Assembly (NCBI GenBank): GCA_025455775.1
Contig: JALOLT010000016.1
Coordinates: 1 to 33,446, forward strand
Length of the DNA: 33,446 bases
Source of the DNA: Fimbriimonadaceae bacterium
Lineage (GTDB): Bacteria > Armatimonadota > Fimbriimonadia > Fimbriimonadales > Fimbriimonadaceae
Direction of reading: 5' to 3'
In this document: piece by piece, positions 23,701 to 31,950 of the stretch
How the letters are laid out: each line of letters begins with the position of its first letter
Numbering within the stretch: position 1 is the stretch's first letter
Program-made: the position numbers and the translations under genes
Notes under the pieces: generated by a model
Told to the model about the DNA's origin: nothing
Seen by the model: the letters and a program-made list of their open reading frames with translations, nothing else
Databases searched by the model: none

Positions 23701-24096
23701 TTAATAGACCTCGCAGAGGATTTCGCCGCCGATATGGCGTCGTCTTGCCTCGCGGTCGGTCATGACACCTTGGCTAGTCGTCAGCACGCGGGTGGCAAGA
23801 CCACTGCGCAAGGGGCGCAGCTCTTCGCTACCGCGATAGACTCGCAGACCTGGCTTGCTCACCCTCTTGAGTGAGTTGATGACTGGTTTGCGGCGGGAGT
23901 CATACTTCAGGTGAACGCGCAGGGAGGGAAACTTTCCTTCCGTGATGACTTCGTGGGACTTCAGGAAGCCTTCCGCTTCCAAGGCCTTCACGACTTCAAC
24001 CTTGATCCTGCTATAGGGGCAATCCACGAACGGCATTCTGGCGTTAACGCCATTTCGAATCCGCGTGAGGAGGTCGGCAATAGGGTCACTATGCAT
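23701..24096 (-). CDS. rpsH: 30S ribosomal protein S8
   Basis: The 131-residue protein begins HSDPIADLLTRIRNGVNA. It has the SRIKVEVVKALEAEGFL segment and a C-terminal half with YRGSEELRPLRSGLATRVLTTSQGVMTDREARRRHIGGEILCEVY; GVMTD.EAR...GGE.LC is the S8 signature. S8 is a primary 16S rRNA binder and, in E. coli, the repressor of the spc operon; whether it represses here is unknown. It follows rpsN after 48 bases. Confidence 0.97.
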   Translation of the reverse strand: MHSDPIADLLTRIRNGVNARMPFVDCPYSRIKVEVVKALEAEGFLKSHEVITEGKFPSLRVHLKYDSRRKPVINSLKRVSKPGLRVYRGSEELRPLRSGLATRVLTTSQGVMTDREARRRHIGGEILCEVY

Positions 24097-24144
24097 CTTA
24101 AAAAACTTCCTTAAACGAAGGAGAAAGAGTCGAAAACACTGGGA

Positions 24145-24438
24145 TCACCAGCTCGACTTCACAACCCCAGGGAGCAAGCCCTTGTGAGCCATTTCGCGGA
24201 ACTGTTGTCGGCAGATTCCGAAGAATCGGATATTGCCCTTGGATCGTCCCGTGATGCTGCAGCGGTTGTAGCGGCGAGTCTTGAATTGACGATTCTTGAC
24301 TCTCCGTTTGGTGAAAGCCTCGGCAGCTTCCTTTCGCTTATCTGCCGGAAGTTCTAAGATCGCCTTCTCTTCGGCGGACAACCGCTCCCAGAGGGCTTGC
24401 ATCTTTTTATGCTTTTGTTTCAGACATTCTTTAGCCAT
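24145..24438 (-). CDS. rpsN: 30S ribosomal protein S14 (long, non-zinc form); first gene of this ribosomal run
   Basis: The 97-residue protein is the long form of S14. It has a helical N-terminal half ([22 protein letters not shown]..), then [33 protein letters not shown] and PGVVKSSW at the end. The paired CxxC motifs of the short zinc form are absent. In most bacteria rplE precedes rpsN; here the next gene upstream is divergent, so rpsN appears to start its own transcription unit. No good promoter or Shine-Dalgarno sequence is obvious before its ATG at 24438. Confidence 0.95.
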   Translation of the reverse strand: MAKECLKQKHKKMQALWERLSAEEKAILELPADKRKEAAEAFTKRRVKNRQFKTRRYNRCSITGRSKGNIRFFGICRQQFREMAHKGLLPGVVKSSW

Positions 24439-24812
24439 TGATTTGTTTTGTTCCCGCCGTGATCAGATCGGTTTGCTCGGGTGGCCATTGTTTTTTCGAC
24501 CGAACCCAAAACGGCTTCCCCAAGGAGAGAGTCGTTCCGAATGGCTCAATCGTCCTGAACGTTGCAGGATCTTTGTCCTCCGCACCTGGTCTGTGGCTAG
24601 ATTGTTTTGCCCGCCAAAAACAGGCAGACGATCTGTAATGATACCTGTTGGCTTCGTGCCCCTGGGTCCATCGAAAGGGGTTGCTCGCCGTCCCCCCAGG
24701 ACTCCTCCCGATTCTCTCCATTTTTGCTCTGTTTCTTCGACAAAACCACGAACGAACAAACCTCAGGCATAATAGCTTGTACACTCAATGTTGAATCATC
24801 GGGGATCCGCAT
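24439..24812. other. Divergent intergenic region between rpsN and the TPR gene
   Basis: These 374 bases must contain the start signals of the leftward ribosomal operon and the rightward TPR gene. A CATAAT hexamer (about 24769-24774) and a TACACT (about 24780-24785) are possible -10 elements for the rightward gene, but I find no matching -35. Reverse-strand frames are open over much of the region but resemble no known protein. I see no rplE remnant and no obvious structured leader. Confidence 0.4.
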
Positions 24813-26555
24813 ATGCAGTCAGCTGAACATACTCTCGCCGAAGCCAAGGCCGCCACCGAAAAAGCACCAGGGAGCGCGATCGCCTGGGCCGCCTATGGTG
24901 CAGCACTCCTGGAAAACAACCAGCCAGAAGAAGCGGCGAAGGCTTACAAAGAATCGAACATGCTCAACGGAAAGCAGGCTGATGTCCTCTTTGGGCTCGG
25001 AAAAGCCCTGGCCCTCGCGGGAGACAACTATCACGCTGTGCCTGCCCTCGAAGAATCTGTCAAGATTGACCCCAAAAACCCAGAAGCCAGAGCCCTTTTG
25101 GTAAAAGAACTCATCCTGAGGGGCAACGAACTTAAAGACCAAGCCAACCTTTGGGGAGCGGAACAGTACTACGAAAAGGCTTTCAAGTACGACAGAAAGA
25201 ACGATGAGGTCTATGACATCCTCACTGCGTTCTATGTCGATACAGGGCAGCAAGCCAAGATCGCCCAAATGGCTTACGAGGCTGGCAAAACGAACGTCAT
25301 GCCTTCGATTCAAACTGGCGAAGCTTCAACCGTCGAGAAAATCGACCACTCGGGCGAGGTCGAGGCTGCAATTCTCAGCGGCGAAGGGTCCGAGTTCCTT
25401 AAGGCAGGCTACGCAGCGCTAGAAGCGAAGGACTATCCCAAAGCAGTCGAGGAATTCCGAAAAGCAAGCACCTGCATGGCGGGAAACATCCATCTTTCCT
25501 TAGGACTCGGCAAGGCCTACGCGGCAGTGGGTGACAACCAACATGCAGTCCACGCCCTGCAAGATGCTCTGGAACGCGACAGTCACAATCAGGAAGCCCG
25601 TGAACTCCTCAAAAAGGAACTCATCATCCGGGGCCATGAACTCAAAGCAGAAGCCAACCTGCTGGGAGCCGAACAGTATTACGAAAAGGCCCTCCACCTG
25701 GATCGACATGACCCCAATACGCTAAAGATCCTGGAAGACTACTATCAGATGACTGGCCAGCAAAATAAGATCCCAGGGATTCGACGCGAGGCGGGACTCG
25801 TGGCTGAGGAGTCTGCCGTCGCTCAGCCCACCAACTACGACGACCTGATTCTTCCCATGGGAACTCCCGAATCCGGCCCTGCAACACCAGCGGCAACTTC
25901 TGGCATCTCCCATGCCTCCTCTCACTCCCCCCTCTCAGGTCCGGCAAACCCTGGACTTCTGCAGAATCCTGGCCAACCCCATCCCCAGAGCAACCCCCTC
26001 ACGCCAAACCCAGTGGTACGGCCAACCATCCCCTCTGGCCCAGGCCATGCGGCACCTGGCGTGAACATGATGCCTTGCGTGACCTGCAAGAAGCTGATCA
26101 TCAACACAGCCGTCCTCTGTCCCTATTGCGGAGCCAGACAGAACTCTGCCTTTGCAAACAAAACCGTGAAGACGACCTGGCAGGAGGTGGCTTACCGCAT
26201 CTTTGCCACGATCCTGATCTTGATGAACGTCGGGTCGATCGTTCTGGCTTTCTTGGGATCCCAGGGCAGCGTGAATGGGGTTGTCTTCATGGTGACTGTT
26301 TTCAGCGGCCTCGGCATCGCCCTGGGGGTGGGCCTGCTCCTGGAATGGGATATCGCCCAACAGATCGGCACCATCGTCTGCATTGCAGGATTCTTGTTCG
26401 CTGGAGTCTTGGGAGTTGTATCTGGCCTCATGCTCCTGGGGACGCCACTCTGGGTTTTGGGTGTCATCCAGCTGGTTCTCGGACTCGTTTCCGCGATCGT
26501 CTACGGAATGATGGTTTACCTGATTAGTTTTGTGCGCGACGGAGGCATCGTCTAG
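24813..26555 (+). CDS. TPR-repeat / zinc-ribbon / multi-helix membrane protein
   Basis: The 580-residue protein starts at an ATG with GGGGA seven bases upstream. Residues about 20-158 and 190-328 are two copies of the same block of TPR-like helical repeats, at exactly 170-residue spacing (compare GAEQYYEKAF and GAEQYYEKAL). A Pro/Ser/Gly-rich linker follows (about 335-418). Then comes a four-cysteine zinc ribbon, CVTC..CPYCG (C422, C425, C436, C439), and four membrane helices (about 460-482, 488-510, 515-540 and 545-572). A cytoplasmic protein-binding arm is thus tethered to the inner membrane. I know no named family with this order. The role is unknown; protein-protein scaffolding is inference from the TPRs. 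Confidence 0.85.
   Translation: MQSAEHTLAEAKAATEKAPGSAIAWAAYGAALLENNQPEEAAKAYKESNMLNGKQADVLFGLGKALALAGDNYHAVPALEESVKIDPKNPEARALLVKELILRGNELKDQANLWGAEQYYEKAFKYDRKNDEVYDILTAFYVDTGQQAKIAQMAYEAGKTNVMPSIQTGEASTVEKIDHSGEVEAAILSGEGSEFLKAGYAALEAKDYPKAVEEFRKASTCMAGNIHLSLGLGKAYAAVGDNQHAVHALQDALERDSHNQEARELLKKELIIRGHELKAEANLLGAEQYYEKALHLDRHDPNTLKILEDYYQMTGQQNKIPGIRREAGLVAEESAVAQPTNYDDLILPMGTPESGPATPAATSGISHASSHSPLSGPANPGLLQNPGQPHPQSNPLTPNPVVRPTIPSGPGHAAPGVNMMPCVTCKKLIINTAVLCPYCGARQNSAFANKTVKTTWQEVAYRIFATILILMNVGSIVLAFLGSQGSVNGVVFMVTVFSGLGIALGVGLLLEWDIAQQIGTIVCIAGFLFAGVLGVVSGLMLLGTPLWVLGVIQLVLGLVSAIVYGMMVYLISFVRDGGIV
24870..25796 (+). repeat. Internal gene duplication (two TPR blocks of about 417 bp)
   Basis: 24870-25286 and 25380-25796 encode the two related TPR blocks of the membrane protein, offset by 510 bases (170 codons). 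Protein identity is moderate. It is highest around RALLVKELILRG / RELLKKELIIRG and the GAEQYYEKA core. The duplication is therefore old, and longer than a single TPR unit. Confidence 0.75.
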
Positions 26556-26635
26556 TTCTTCTCTGAGCGTCCAAGCCCATTGCTCGTACCGTTTCACCAA
26601 GACATCCTGGTTCCCTTTCCCCAGGGGATTCCAGT

Positions 26636-27298
26636 ATGCTCCCTTGTACTGTGTATCAGTCCCTGAAAGATGTGCCCCTCTACTACGAAAGCCCTCGAAA
26701 CGACGTGATGCCCTTCGTGCCGGAAGGGGTGAAGTCAGTTCTCGACATTGGGTGCGGCTCGGGCGGCTTCGGCGAAAATGTCAAGTTGGCACGGGGGGCC
26801 GAGGTCTGGGGGATCGAACAGGTTGCCCATGTGGCAGAGTTTGCACGGACAAGATTGGACAAAGTCCTCGTTGGTGATGCCATCGAAATGATGAAGACGA
26901 TCCCGGAAAACACCTTTGATCTCATGACGGCAAACGATGTCTTGGAGCACCTCGCCTGGCCAGGCCTAGCCCTGCAAGAGGCTAAGCGCATCCTGAAACC
27001 TGGAGGCCGCGTCCAGGCAAGCTTGCCAAACATTCGCTTTTGGGACGCCTTTCGCGAACTCGCTTTTCGGGCCGATTTTCCCCAGTTAGACCAAGGAATC
27101 TATGATCGAACTCACCTTCGGTTCTTTACTGAGAAAAGCATGAAGCGATTCTTTGCCGAGAATGGCTACGAGATTGAGCGAATGCAAGGGGTGAACGCAA
27201 CTCCGAGCCGCGTGCTTCGCCTGATCAACCTCTTCACTGGCGGCAAGTACAAAGATTGTCAATATCTCCAGTTCGTGATCGTAGCAAGGCCTCTATGA
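26636..27298 (+). CDS. Class I SAM-dependent methyltransferase
   Basis: The 220-residue protein has the Rossmann methyltransferase motifs: I, VLDIGCGSGGFGE (about residues 35-47); the acidic end of strand 2, VWGIEQ; motif III-like DLMTANDVLEHL (about 93-104); and ILKPGGRVQASLPNIRFW (about 120-137). The THLRFFTEKSMKRFFAENGYEI segment is typical of methyltransferases in polysaccharide and glycan gene clusters. The acceptor is unknown. The ATG at 26636 follows AGGGGATT. The stop overlaps the start of the glycosyltransferase gene (ATGA), so the pair is co-translated and probably acts on the same glycan; that is inference. Confidence 0.85.
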   Translation: MLPCTVYQSLKDVPLYYESPRNDVMPFVPEGVKSVLDIGCGSGGFGENVKLARGAEVWGIEQVAHVAEFARTRLDKVLVGDAIEMMKTIPENTFDLMTANDVLEHLAWPGLALQEAKRILKPGGRVQASLPNIRFWDAFRELAFRADFPQLDQGIYDRTHLRFFTEKSMKRFFAENGYEIERMQGVNATPSRVLRLINLFTGGKYKDCQYLQFVIVARPL

Positions 27299-28230
27299 AG
27301 GTTTCAGTTATCGTCCCTTGCTATAACCACAGTGTCTTTATCGAGGATTGTCTGGCGAGTGTTGTCAAGCAAACGTTCAAGGATTTCGAGATCCTCCTTG
27401 TTGACGACCAAAGCCAGGACAACACTCTGGAGAAAGGAACGGAGCTGTTGATATCAACAGGTGTGGAGCACCGTGCCTGGAGAAATCCCCGGAATCTTGG
27501 CACCTATGGCACTCAGCAGGCAGCCCTCGAGAGAGCAGAGGGAGAATGGATCGCAGTTTTGAACTCTGATGACGTCTGGGAAGAGACCAAACTGGAGAAG
27601 CAACTTGCTCTTTTGGACAAGTCACACTCATTTTCCTGCACATTAGGCCACCAAATTGATGAGAATGGCAAAACGCTCCCAGTTGAGCAACATGGGGACT
27701 GGCCCAGGGGGCCTTCCCTTGGCTTTGCTGGCAGGCTCTTGCAGGAAAATCGGATTTTAGCTTCATCTGTTTTGTTTAGGAGAGAAGGATTGTCCTTTCA
27801 TGCAGAATGTCGCTACAGTGGAGACTGGCTCGCCCTGGTTGAGGCGAGCCAGAGGGGGACTGCATCCCTGATCGAGGAGCCCTTAACCTTCTGGCGCATC
27901 CACACATCCAATGCCCACTTCCGCAGTGCGAAGCAGGTCGCGGAAGAGATTGCTGTGAGGGGTGCGATCTTGTCTCGGCTTGGTCACCTGGATCGACATT
28001 GGGCGAGTCGAAGTTGGATGGATGTTTCTGCCCTCCGGATCTTGCGCGGAGAAGTGAGGGAGGCAAGAAGGGCGGCCTTTGCAGCGTTTCGCCTCAATCC
28101 CGGGGCTCTCACTGCCAAACGGCTGGCTGTAACCCTCCTCCCCTTGGCGGATGCCCAGACCAGATTGTGGCCTGGTGAAAAACCACTTGAACCCCTTAGT
28201 TTACCGGAAATCCAAGCGCTTCGCGTGTGA
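27295..28230 (+). CDS. Family 2 glycosyltransferase
   Basis: The 311-residue protein begins KVSVIVPCYNHSVFIEDCLASVVKQTF, the GT-A family 2 opening. It has LLVDDQSQDNT (about residues 34-44) for nucleotide binding and LNSDDVW (about 89-95), the DxD-equivalent that binds the metal and sugar nucleotide. Residues after 200 form a helical tail. No membrane segments are visible, so it is cytoplasmic or peripheral. It would transfer a sugar from a nucleotide donor to a glycan or lipid. I chose the ATG at 27295, which overlaps the methyltransferase stop. The sugar is not predictable. Confidence 0.9.
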   Translation: MKVSVIVPCYNHSVFIEDCLASVVKQTFKDFEILLVDDQSQDNTLEKGTELLISTGVEHRAWRNPRNLGTYGTQQAALERAEGEWIAVLNSDDVWEETKLEKQLALLDKSHSFSCTLGHQIDENGKTLPVEQHGDWPRGPSLGFAGRLLQENRILASSVLFRREGLSFHAECRYSGDWLALVEASQRGTASLIEEPLTFWRIHTSNAHFRSAKQVAEEIAVRGAILSRLGHLDRHWASRSWMDVSALRILRGEVREARRAAFAAFRLNPGALTAKRLAVTLLPLADAQTRLWPGEKPLEPLSLPEIQALRV

Positions 28231-28262
28231 TATAGTGAGAACTCAACGGCCGGAGTTATTCG

Positions 28263-29141
28263 ATGAGAAAGAGGAAAGAGGCAATCGCTGGATATCTGTT
28301 TGCTGCTCCTTGGTTCGTCGGCTTGGCTATCTTCCTCGTCTGGCCTCTTTTGCAGGCTTTGTACTTTAGCTTCTGCGATTATTCAATCCTTACGGAGCCG
28401 AGATGGATCGGTCTTGCGAACTACATAAATCTGTTCCAAGACGAGCTTTTTTATACAAGTCTCTTTAACACGTTTTTCATTGCCATCTTTGCTGTTCCTG
28501 GTGGGACGATCATGGCGTTAGTCCTTGCTATGCTTCTAAACAACAATGTAAAGGGGCAGTCGTTCTACCGGACATTTTTTTTCTTGCCAAGCCTTGTTCC
28601 CGCGGTTCCTCTGGCGATCCTCTGGGCCTGGCTCTTCAATGCAAACAATGGCGTGATAAATGAGCTGCTAAGGCTCGTGGGAATTCAGGGGCCAAACTGG
28701 CTTGGAGACCCGAATTTCAGCAAGCCAGTCATTATTTTAATGAGTATTTGGGGAGTTGGGAATGCGATGGTAATTTATCTTGCTGGATTGCAAGAAGTTC
28801 CGAGGCATCTTTACGAAGCAGCAGATCTGGACGGAGCGAACCCATGGCAAAAGACGCGGAACGTCACCTTGCCAATGTTATCTCCCGTCATTCTCTTTAA
28901 CGTCGTGATGGGAATTATCGGTGGGCTCCAAATGTTCACCCAACCATTCATTCTCTTTCCAGGGGGAGCGCCGGCTCGCTCGACATATCTTTATACGGTT
29001 TATCTCTATGAACAGGCTTTCATCAGTTTACGCATGGGTTACGCCAGCGCCATGGGCTGGGTTATGTTCTTGATTATATTAGTGCTTACGCTTATCGCCC
29101 TAAAAATCGGGGAAAAACGCGTTCACTACGAGGGAGGCTAA
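28263..29141 (+). CDS. Sugar ABC transporter permease (MalF/UgpA-like)
   Basis: The 292-residue protein has six predicted membrane helices, starting after a short basic N-terminus (about residues 9-31). It carries the EAA loop that contacts the ATPase (LYEAADLDGANPWQKTRNVTLPML, about 182-205). Motifs and size fit the CUT1 carbohydrate uptake family. The ATG has GGAG upstream, and TATAGT (28231-28236) just after the preceding gene is a possible -10, without a clear -35. The second permease starts seven bases after this one. Substrate unknown. Confidence 0.92.
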   Translation: MRKRKEAIAGYLFAAPWFVGLAIFLVWPLLQALYFSFCDYSILTEPRWIGLANYINLFQDELFYTSLFNTFFIAIFAVPGGTIMALVLAMLLNNNVKGQSFYRTFFFLPSLVPAVPLAILWAWLFNANNGVINELLRLVGIQGPNWLGDPNFSKPVIILMSIWGVGNAMVIYLAGLQEVPRHLYEAADLDGANPWQKTRNVTLPMLSPVILFNVVMGIIGGLQMFTQPFILFPGGAPARSTYLYTVYLYEQAFISLRMGYASAMGWVMFLIILVLTLIALKIGEKRVHYEGG

Positions 29142-29147
29142 GCGATC

Positions 29148-30017
29148 ATGGCAAAAGGAACTCTTGAAAACCAACGGATTGCGAGCGTCGCAACGATTCA
29201 CATCATTTTGATCATTCTGTCAGCGATCTTCTTGTTGCCTTTGGCCTGGATGATCTCCACATCTTTAAAACCTACTGAAGAAACCCTGCTTAGTCCTCCA
29301 ACCTGGATTCCCTCACGTATTCTCATCGAGAACTTTGGGAAAGCCTGGAATTACAATGCAGATACCCTTGGCTACGTCCCTTTCTTAGTTTACGGCAGAA
29401 ACACAATCATTATCTGTTTTCTGGTTGTCGCAGGAACAGTGATCAGTAACTCGATTGTGGGCTACTCATTTGCCAGACTGAAGTGGCCAGGGCGGGATCT
29501 TGCTTTCGCCTTAACTTTGGCCACGATGATGATTCCCTTCCCGATCCTCATGGTGCCACTCTTCGGACTGTTTAAAGAACTAGGCTGGATCGGAACATTC
29601 AGGCCCCTCTGGGTGGGGAGCTTCTTTGCTGGAGCCTTTAACATATTTTTGTTACGCCAGTTTTTCCGAACAATCCCCTTCGAACTCAGCGAAGCAGCTA
29701 AGCTGGACGGATGCAGTGAGTGGAATATCTTTACCCAAGTGATCTTGCCGCTGGCAAAGCCAGCCCTCGCAGTCGTTGCTCTCTTCAGTTTTCTGGGAAC
29801 ATGGAACGATTTTCTCGGCCCTCTTCTTTACTTACAATCTCAAGAAACCTTTACACTTGCCCTGGGGCTCCGCAGTTATCAAAGCCAGAACGGAGGCACA
29901 GATTGGAACCTCGTGATGGCTGCTTCTTGCATGGTCATCGCCCCAGTGATTATTCTGTTTTTCTTTGCCCAGAAAACGTTTATCCAAGGCATCGCTGCCA
30001 CTGGATTGAAGGGGTAG
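29148..30017 (+). CDS. Sugar ABC transporter permease (MalG/UgpE-like)
   Basis: The 289-residue protein has six predicted helices and the EAA loop (FELSEAAKLDGCSEWNIFTQVILPLAKPA, about residues 179-206). After the first helix it has the CUT1 STSLKPTEE segment. It pairs with the permease just upstream as a heterodimer. No substrate-binding protein or ATPase gene follows; the next gene, 15 bases on, encodes a VOC protein. CUT1 systems often share an ATPase encoded elsewhere (MsmK/UgpC type), but a missing binding protein is less usual and must be looked for outside the window. Confidence 0.92.
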   Translation: MAKGTLENQRIASVATIHIILIILSAIFLLPLAWMISTSLKPTEETLLSPPTWIPSRILIENFGKAWNYNADTLGYVPFLVYGRNTIIICFLVVAGTVISNSIVGYSFARLKWPGRDLAFALTLATMMIPFPILMVPLFGLFKELGWIGTFRPLWVGSFFAGAFNIFLLRQFFRTIPFELSEAAKLDGCSEWNIFTQVILPLAKPALAVVALFSFLGTWNDFLGPLLYLQSQETFTLALGLRSYQSQNGGTDWNLVMAASCMVIAPVIILFFFAQKTFIQGIAATGLKG

Positions 30018-30032
30018 TCTGGAGCGAGAAAG

Positions 30033-30488
30033 ATGAATCTTCCCTTCCGGCTTGCCCAGGTTGCTCTTGTCGTTCATGATATCGATCAAGCGAGGCAGAC
30101 TTGGGCCTCGGCCTTTGGATTAACCGAAGTTCCGCCAATCATGACAACCCAGCCAGGACTGGATACGAACATGGTGTACAAAGGCGAGCCGAGCAACGAC
30201 CAAGCGAAGCTCTGCTTTTTTAACCTCGAGAACGACGTTCAAATTGAGTTGATCGAACCAATTGGGGAAAAGAGCAGCTGGGCGGAAGTATTGAGGAAGA
30301 ACGGAGAAGGACTGCATCATATCGCCTTTTGGATCCCAGATGGGATTGACGCAGCCCCTCTTCTCGAACCATTCGGTTGTGAACTGCTGCACAGAGGTGA
30401 CATGGGGCCTCAGGGGGAAGGTCAGTTCATCTATTTCACCCCCGGCAGGTTAGGCGCGATGGTTGAGCTTCTTCAGAGTAAGCGCTGA
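30033..30488 (+). CDS. VOC-superfamily protein (methylmalonyl-CoA epimerase / glyoxalase-like)
   Basis: The 151-residue protein has the two beta-alpha-beta-beta-beta units of the vicinal-oxygen-chelate fold. The segments VQIELIEP, GEGLHHIAF and GAMVELLQ match methylmalonyl-CoA epimerase and glyoxalase-like proteins. Three of the four metal ligands are plausible (Gln or Glu in the second strand set, His in GLHHIAF, Glu in VELLQ). The first, usually His in an LDHIGIAV-type strand, is Gln here (LAQVALVV). Gln is accepted at that place in some glyoxalases, so activity is possible. It is probably co-transcribed with the permeases, 15 bases upstream. Substrate unknown. Confidence 0.8.
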   Translation: MNLPFRLAQVALVVHDIDQARQTWASAFGLTEVPPIMTTQPGLDTNMVYKGEPSNDQAKLCFFNLENDVQIELIEPIGEKSSWAEVLRKNGEGLHHIAFWIPDGIDAAPLLEPFGCELLHRGDMGPQGEGQFIYFTPGRLGAMVELLQSKR

Positions 30489-30574
30489 AGGGCCTTGAGG
30501 CAAGTGTGTCAGCGGTATCCTAGTAGCGAGTTTGACTCTATTTTGGAGTTGAGATTGTTTCCCAGAGGAGCTTT

Positions 30575-31690
30575 ATGAGCCTAAAACTTGCCCCCGCCGT
30601 TTCACTTGTCGCGCTCTTGACCCTTTGCTCCGTTTCGGCTTATAGCCAAACAAGCACCTTGCGTGTTGCAACCTGGAACGTCTCCAACTACTCATCTGGT
30701 AGAGTCGATGCGATTCGCAACGCAGTCTACGGATCTTTTCAAGGGAGATCGTTCCGTCCAGACGTGGTGATGGCCCAGGAGATGGGCAGTGCGACAGCAG
30801 CGAACAACTTTTTGAACGCGCTCAACTGGTCCGGCGGCTACACCGACTGGAGAGTTGCCTTCGGGACTCCCCTCAACGGACCGAGCGGCACGAATGATAC
30901 AGCCTTTTTCTACCGAAGCTCTCGAGTAACCTTTCTCGGCAGCAGCCTTGTGGCTCCTTCGGGCGGAGTCAACGGTCAACCCCGCGACACATGGCGGTTT
31001 GATGCTCAGATTGTCGGAAACGCAGCCTCCTCGGAAATTTTGGCTTTCTACAATAGTCACATGAAGTCGGGTGACGGATCCGATGACGTCGCCAGGCGCC
31101 TGATTGAAGCAAACAACATCCGCAACAACGCGAACTCACTTGCAAGCAATTACCAGATTGTTTTTGGGGCAGACACGAACACCCAAAGCTCGAATCAGAG
31201 TGCCTACCAGGCTCTTGTCGGTAGCCAATCTCAAAATCGAGGGAGATTCTTCGATCCGATTAGTTCTCCTGGCAGTTGGAACAATAACTCTAACTTCCGC
31301 TTCCTCCACACTCAAGACCCGAGCGGAACCGGCGGAATGGATGATCGGCACGACCAAATCCTGCTCGGCGGTGGCCTCGTGGACGGGGTTGGAACTGACT
31401 ACGTCGGGGCGTTTGGAACAGCTTTTTCGACAACGACTTGGAATGATCTGAACCACAGCTACCGAACCTGGGGTAATGATGGAACTTCCTTTAACGATAG
31501 CCTCGCGATCTCCGGTAACCAAATGGTCGGGAGTTCCATCGCCCGATCACTCGTGGATGTCGCGACCATAAACGGCGGACACTTGCCTGTCTTCCTCGAC
31601 CTGCGGTACCAGGTCGTCCCGGAACCCTTTACGATGTCAGTCTTGGGGCTCGGAGTTTTGGCTCTCGCCAGACGTCGCCGCAAGAAGTAA
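30575..31690 (+). CDS. Secreted endonuclease/exonuclease/phosphatase-fold protein with PEP-CTERM anchor
   Basis: The 371-residue protein has a signal peptide (about residues 1-24) and a DNase I-like fold. Metal and catalytic residues are visible as N35 in ATWNVS, E69 in MAQEM, H162 in YNSHMKSG, and D200 and N202 in GADTNT. The last motif, normally SDHxP, is GGHLPV here (about H336), so the Asp that usually supports the His is lost. The C-terminus is a PEP-CTERM sorting signal: VPEP, a hydrophobic helix and RRRRKK. The protein is thus exported and processed by an exosortase-type system, a family feature. AGAGGA gives a good ribosome-binding site. It may be an extracellular nuclease or phosphodiesterase; the substrate is unknown. 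Confidence 0.88.
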   Translation: MSLKLAPAVSLVALLTLCSVSAYSQTSTLRVATWNVSNYSSGRVDAIRNAVYGSFQGRSFRPDVVMAQEMGSATAANNFLNALNWSGGYTDWRVAFGTPLNGPSGTNDTAFFYRSSRVTFLGSSLVAPSGGVNGQPRDTWRFDAQIVGNAASSEILAFYNSHMKSGDGSDDVARRLIEANNIRNNANSLASNYQIVFGADTNTQSSNQSAYQALVGSQSQNRGRFFDPISSPGSWNNNSNFRFLHTQDPSGTGGMDDRHDQILLGGGLVDGVGTDYVGAFGTAFSTTTWNDLNHSYRTWGNDGTSFNDSLAISGNQMVGSSIARSLVDVATINGGHLPVFLDLRYQVVPEPFTMSVLGLGVLALARRRRKK

Positions 31691-31700
31691 GGGCGAAAGG

Positions 31701-31777
31701 TGGCGACTCCGACGTGACTCGAACACGTGACCCACAGCTTAGAAGGCTGTTGCTCTATCCAACTGAGCTACGGAGCC
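31701..31777 (-). tRNA. tRNA-Arg (anticodon UCU)
   Basis: On the reverse strand a 77-base cloverleaf can be drawn. The acceptor stem is GGCTCCG with CGGAGTC (one G-U pair), the D stem GCTC/GAGC, and the anticodon stem ACAGC/GCTGT with loop CTTCTAA. The T stem ACGTG/CACGT has a TTCGAGT loop; the discriminator is G and an encoded CCA follows (31703-31701). The anticodon UCU reads AGA and AGG arginine codons. It converges with the PEP-CTERM gene, ten bases away, and is not interrupted. Confidence 0.96.
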
Positions 31778-31884
31778 GCTTGCCTTTCATTTTACCGACT
31801 GAGTGCTGAGCGCTTTGCGCCTTCGTGCCTGGTAGCGGTCTCCCCTTGTCTTTGCTACCTCATCCCAGATGAATCATCAGGCAG

Positions 31885-31919
31885 AAAAAAACAAGCCACC
31901 TGGCGCGCTAGGTGGCTTG
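31885..31919 (-). terminator. Rho-independent terminator, leftward
   Basis: A perfect ten-pair stem, CAAGCCACCT with AGGTGGCTTG (31892-31901 and 31910-31919), with an eight-base GC-rich loop, is followed on the reverse strand by seven T's (31891-31885). It terminates leftward transcription entering from the right. The only candidate upstream is the short coding remnant at 31951-31995. It shields tRNA-Arg from read-through. Confidence 0.9.
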
Positions 31920-31950
31920 AGAGGTAACCAACGAAGGGGATTGAGAAGCC

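Noticed and set aside
24463-24759. Reverse-strand open frame of 98 codons upstream of rpsN
   Set aside because: It overlaps another reverse frame of similar length, shows no family resemblance and occupies the space needed for promoters; it looks like chance in GC-rich DNA.
24788-24826. Twelve-codon upstream frame (ATG at 24788) before the TPR gene, with TACACT three bases ahead
   Set aside because: The hexamer is too close to the ATG and has no -35. The frame is short and may be fortuitous, so no leader peptide is claimed.
26075-26527. 150-codon forward frame inside the TPR membrane protein gene
   Set aside because: It lies in another frame of a well-supported gene and shows only Arg/Gly-rich shadow sequence.
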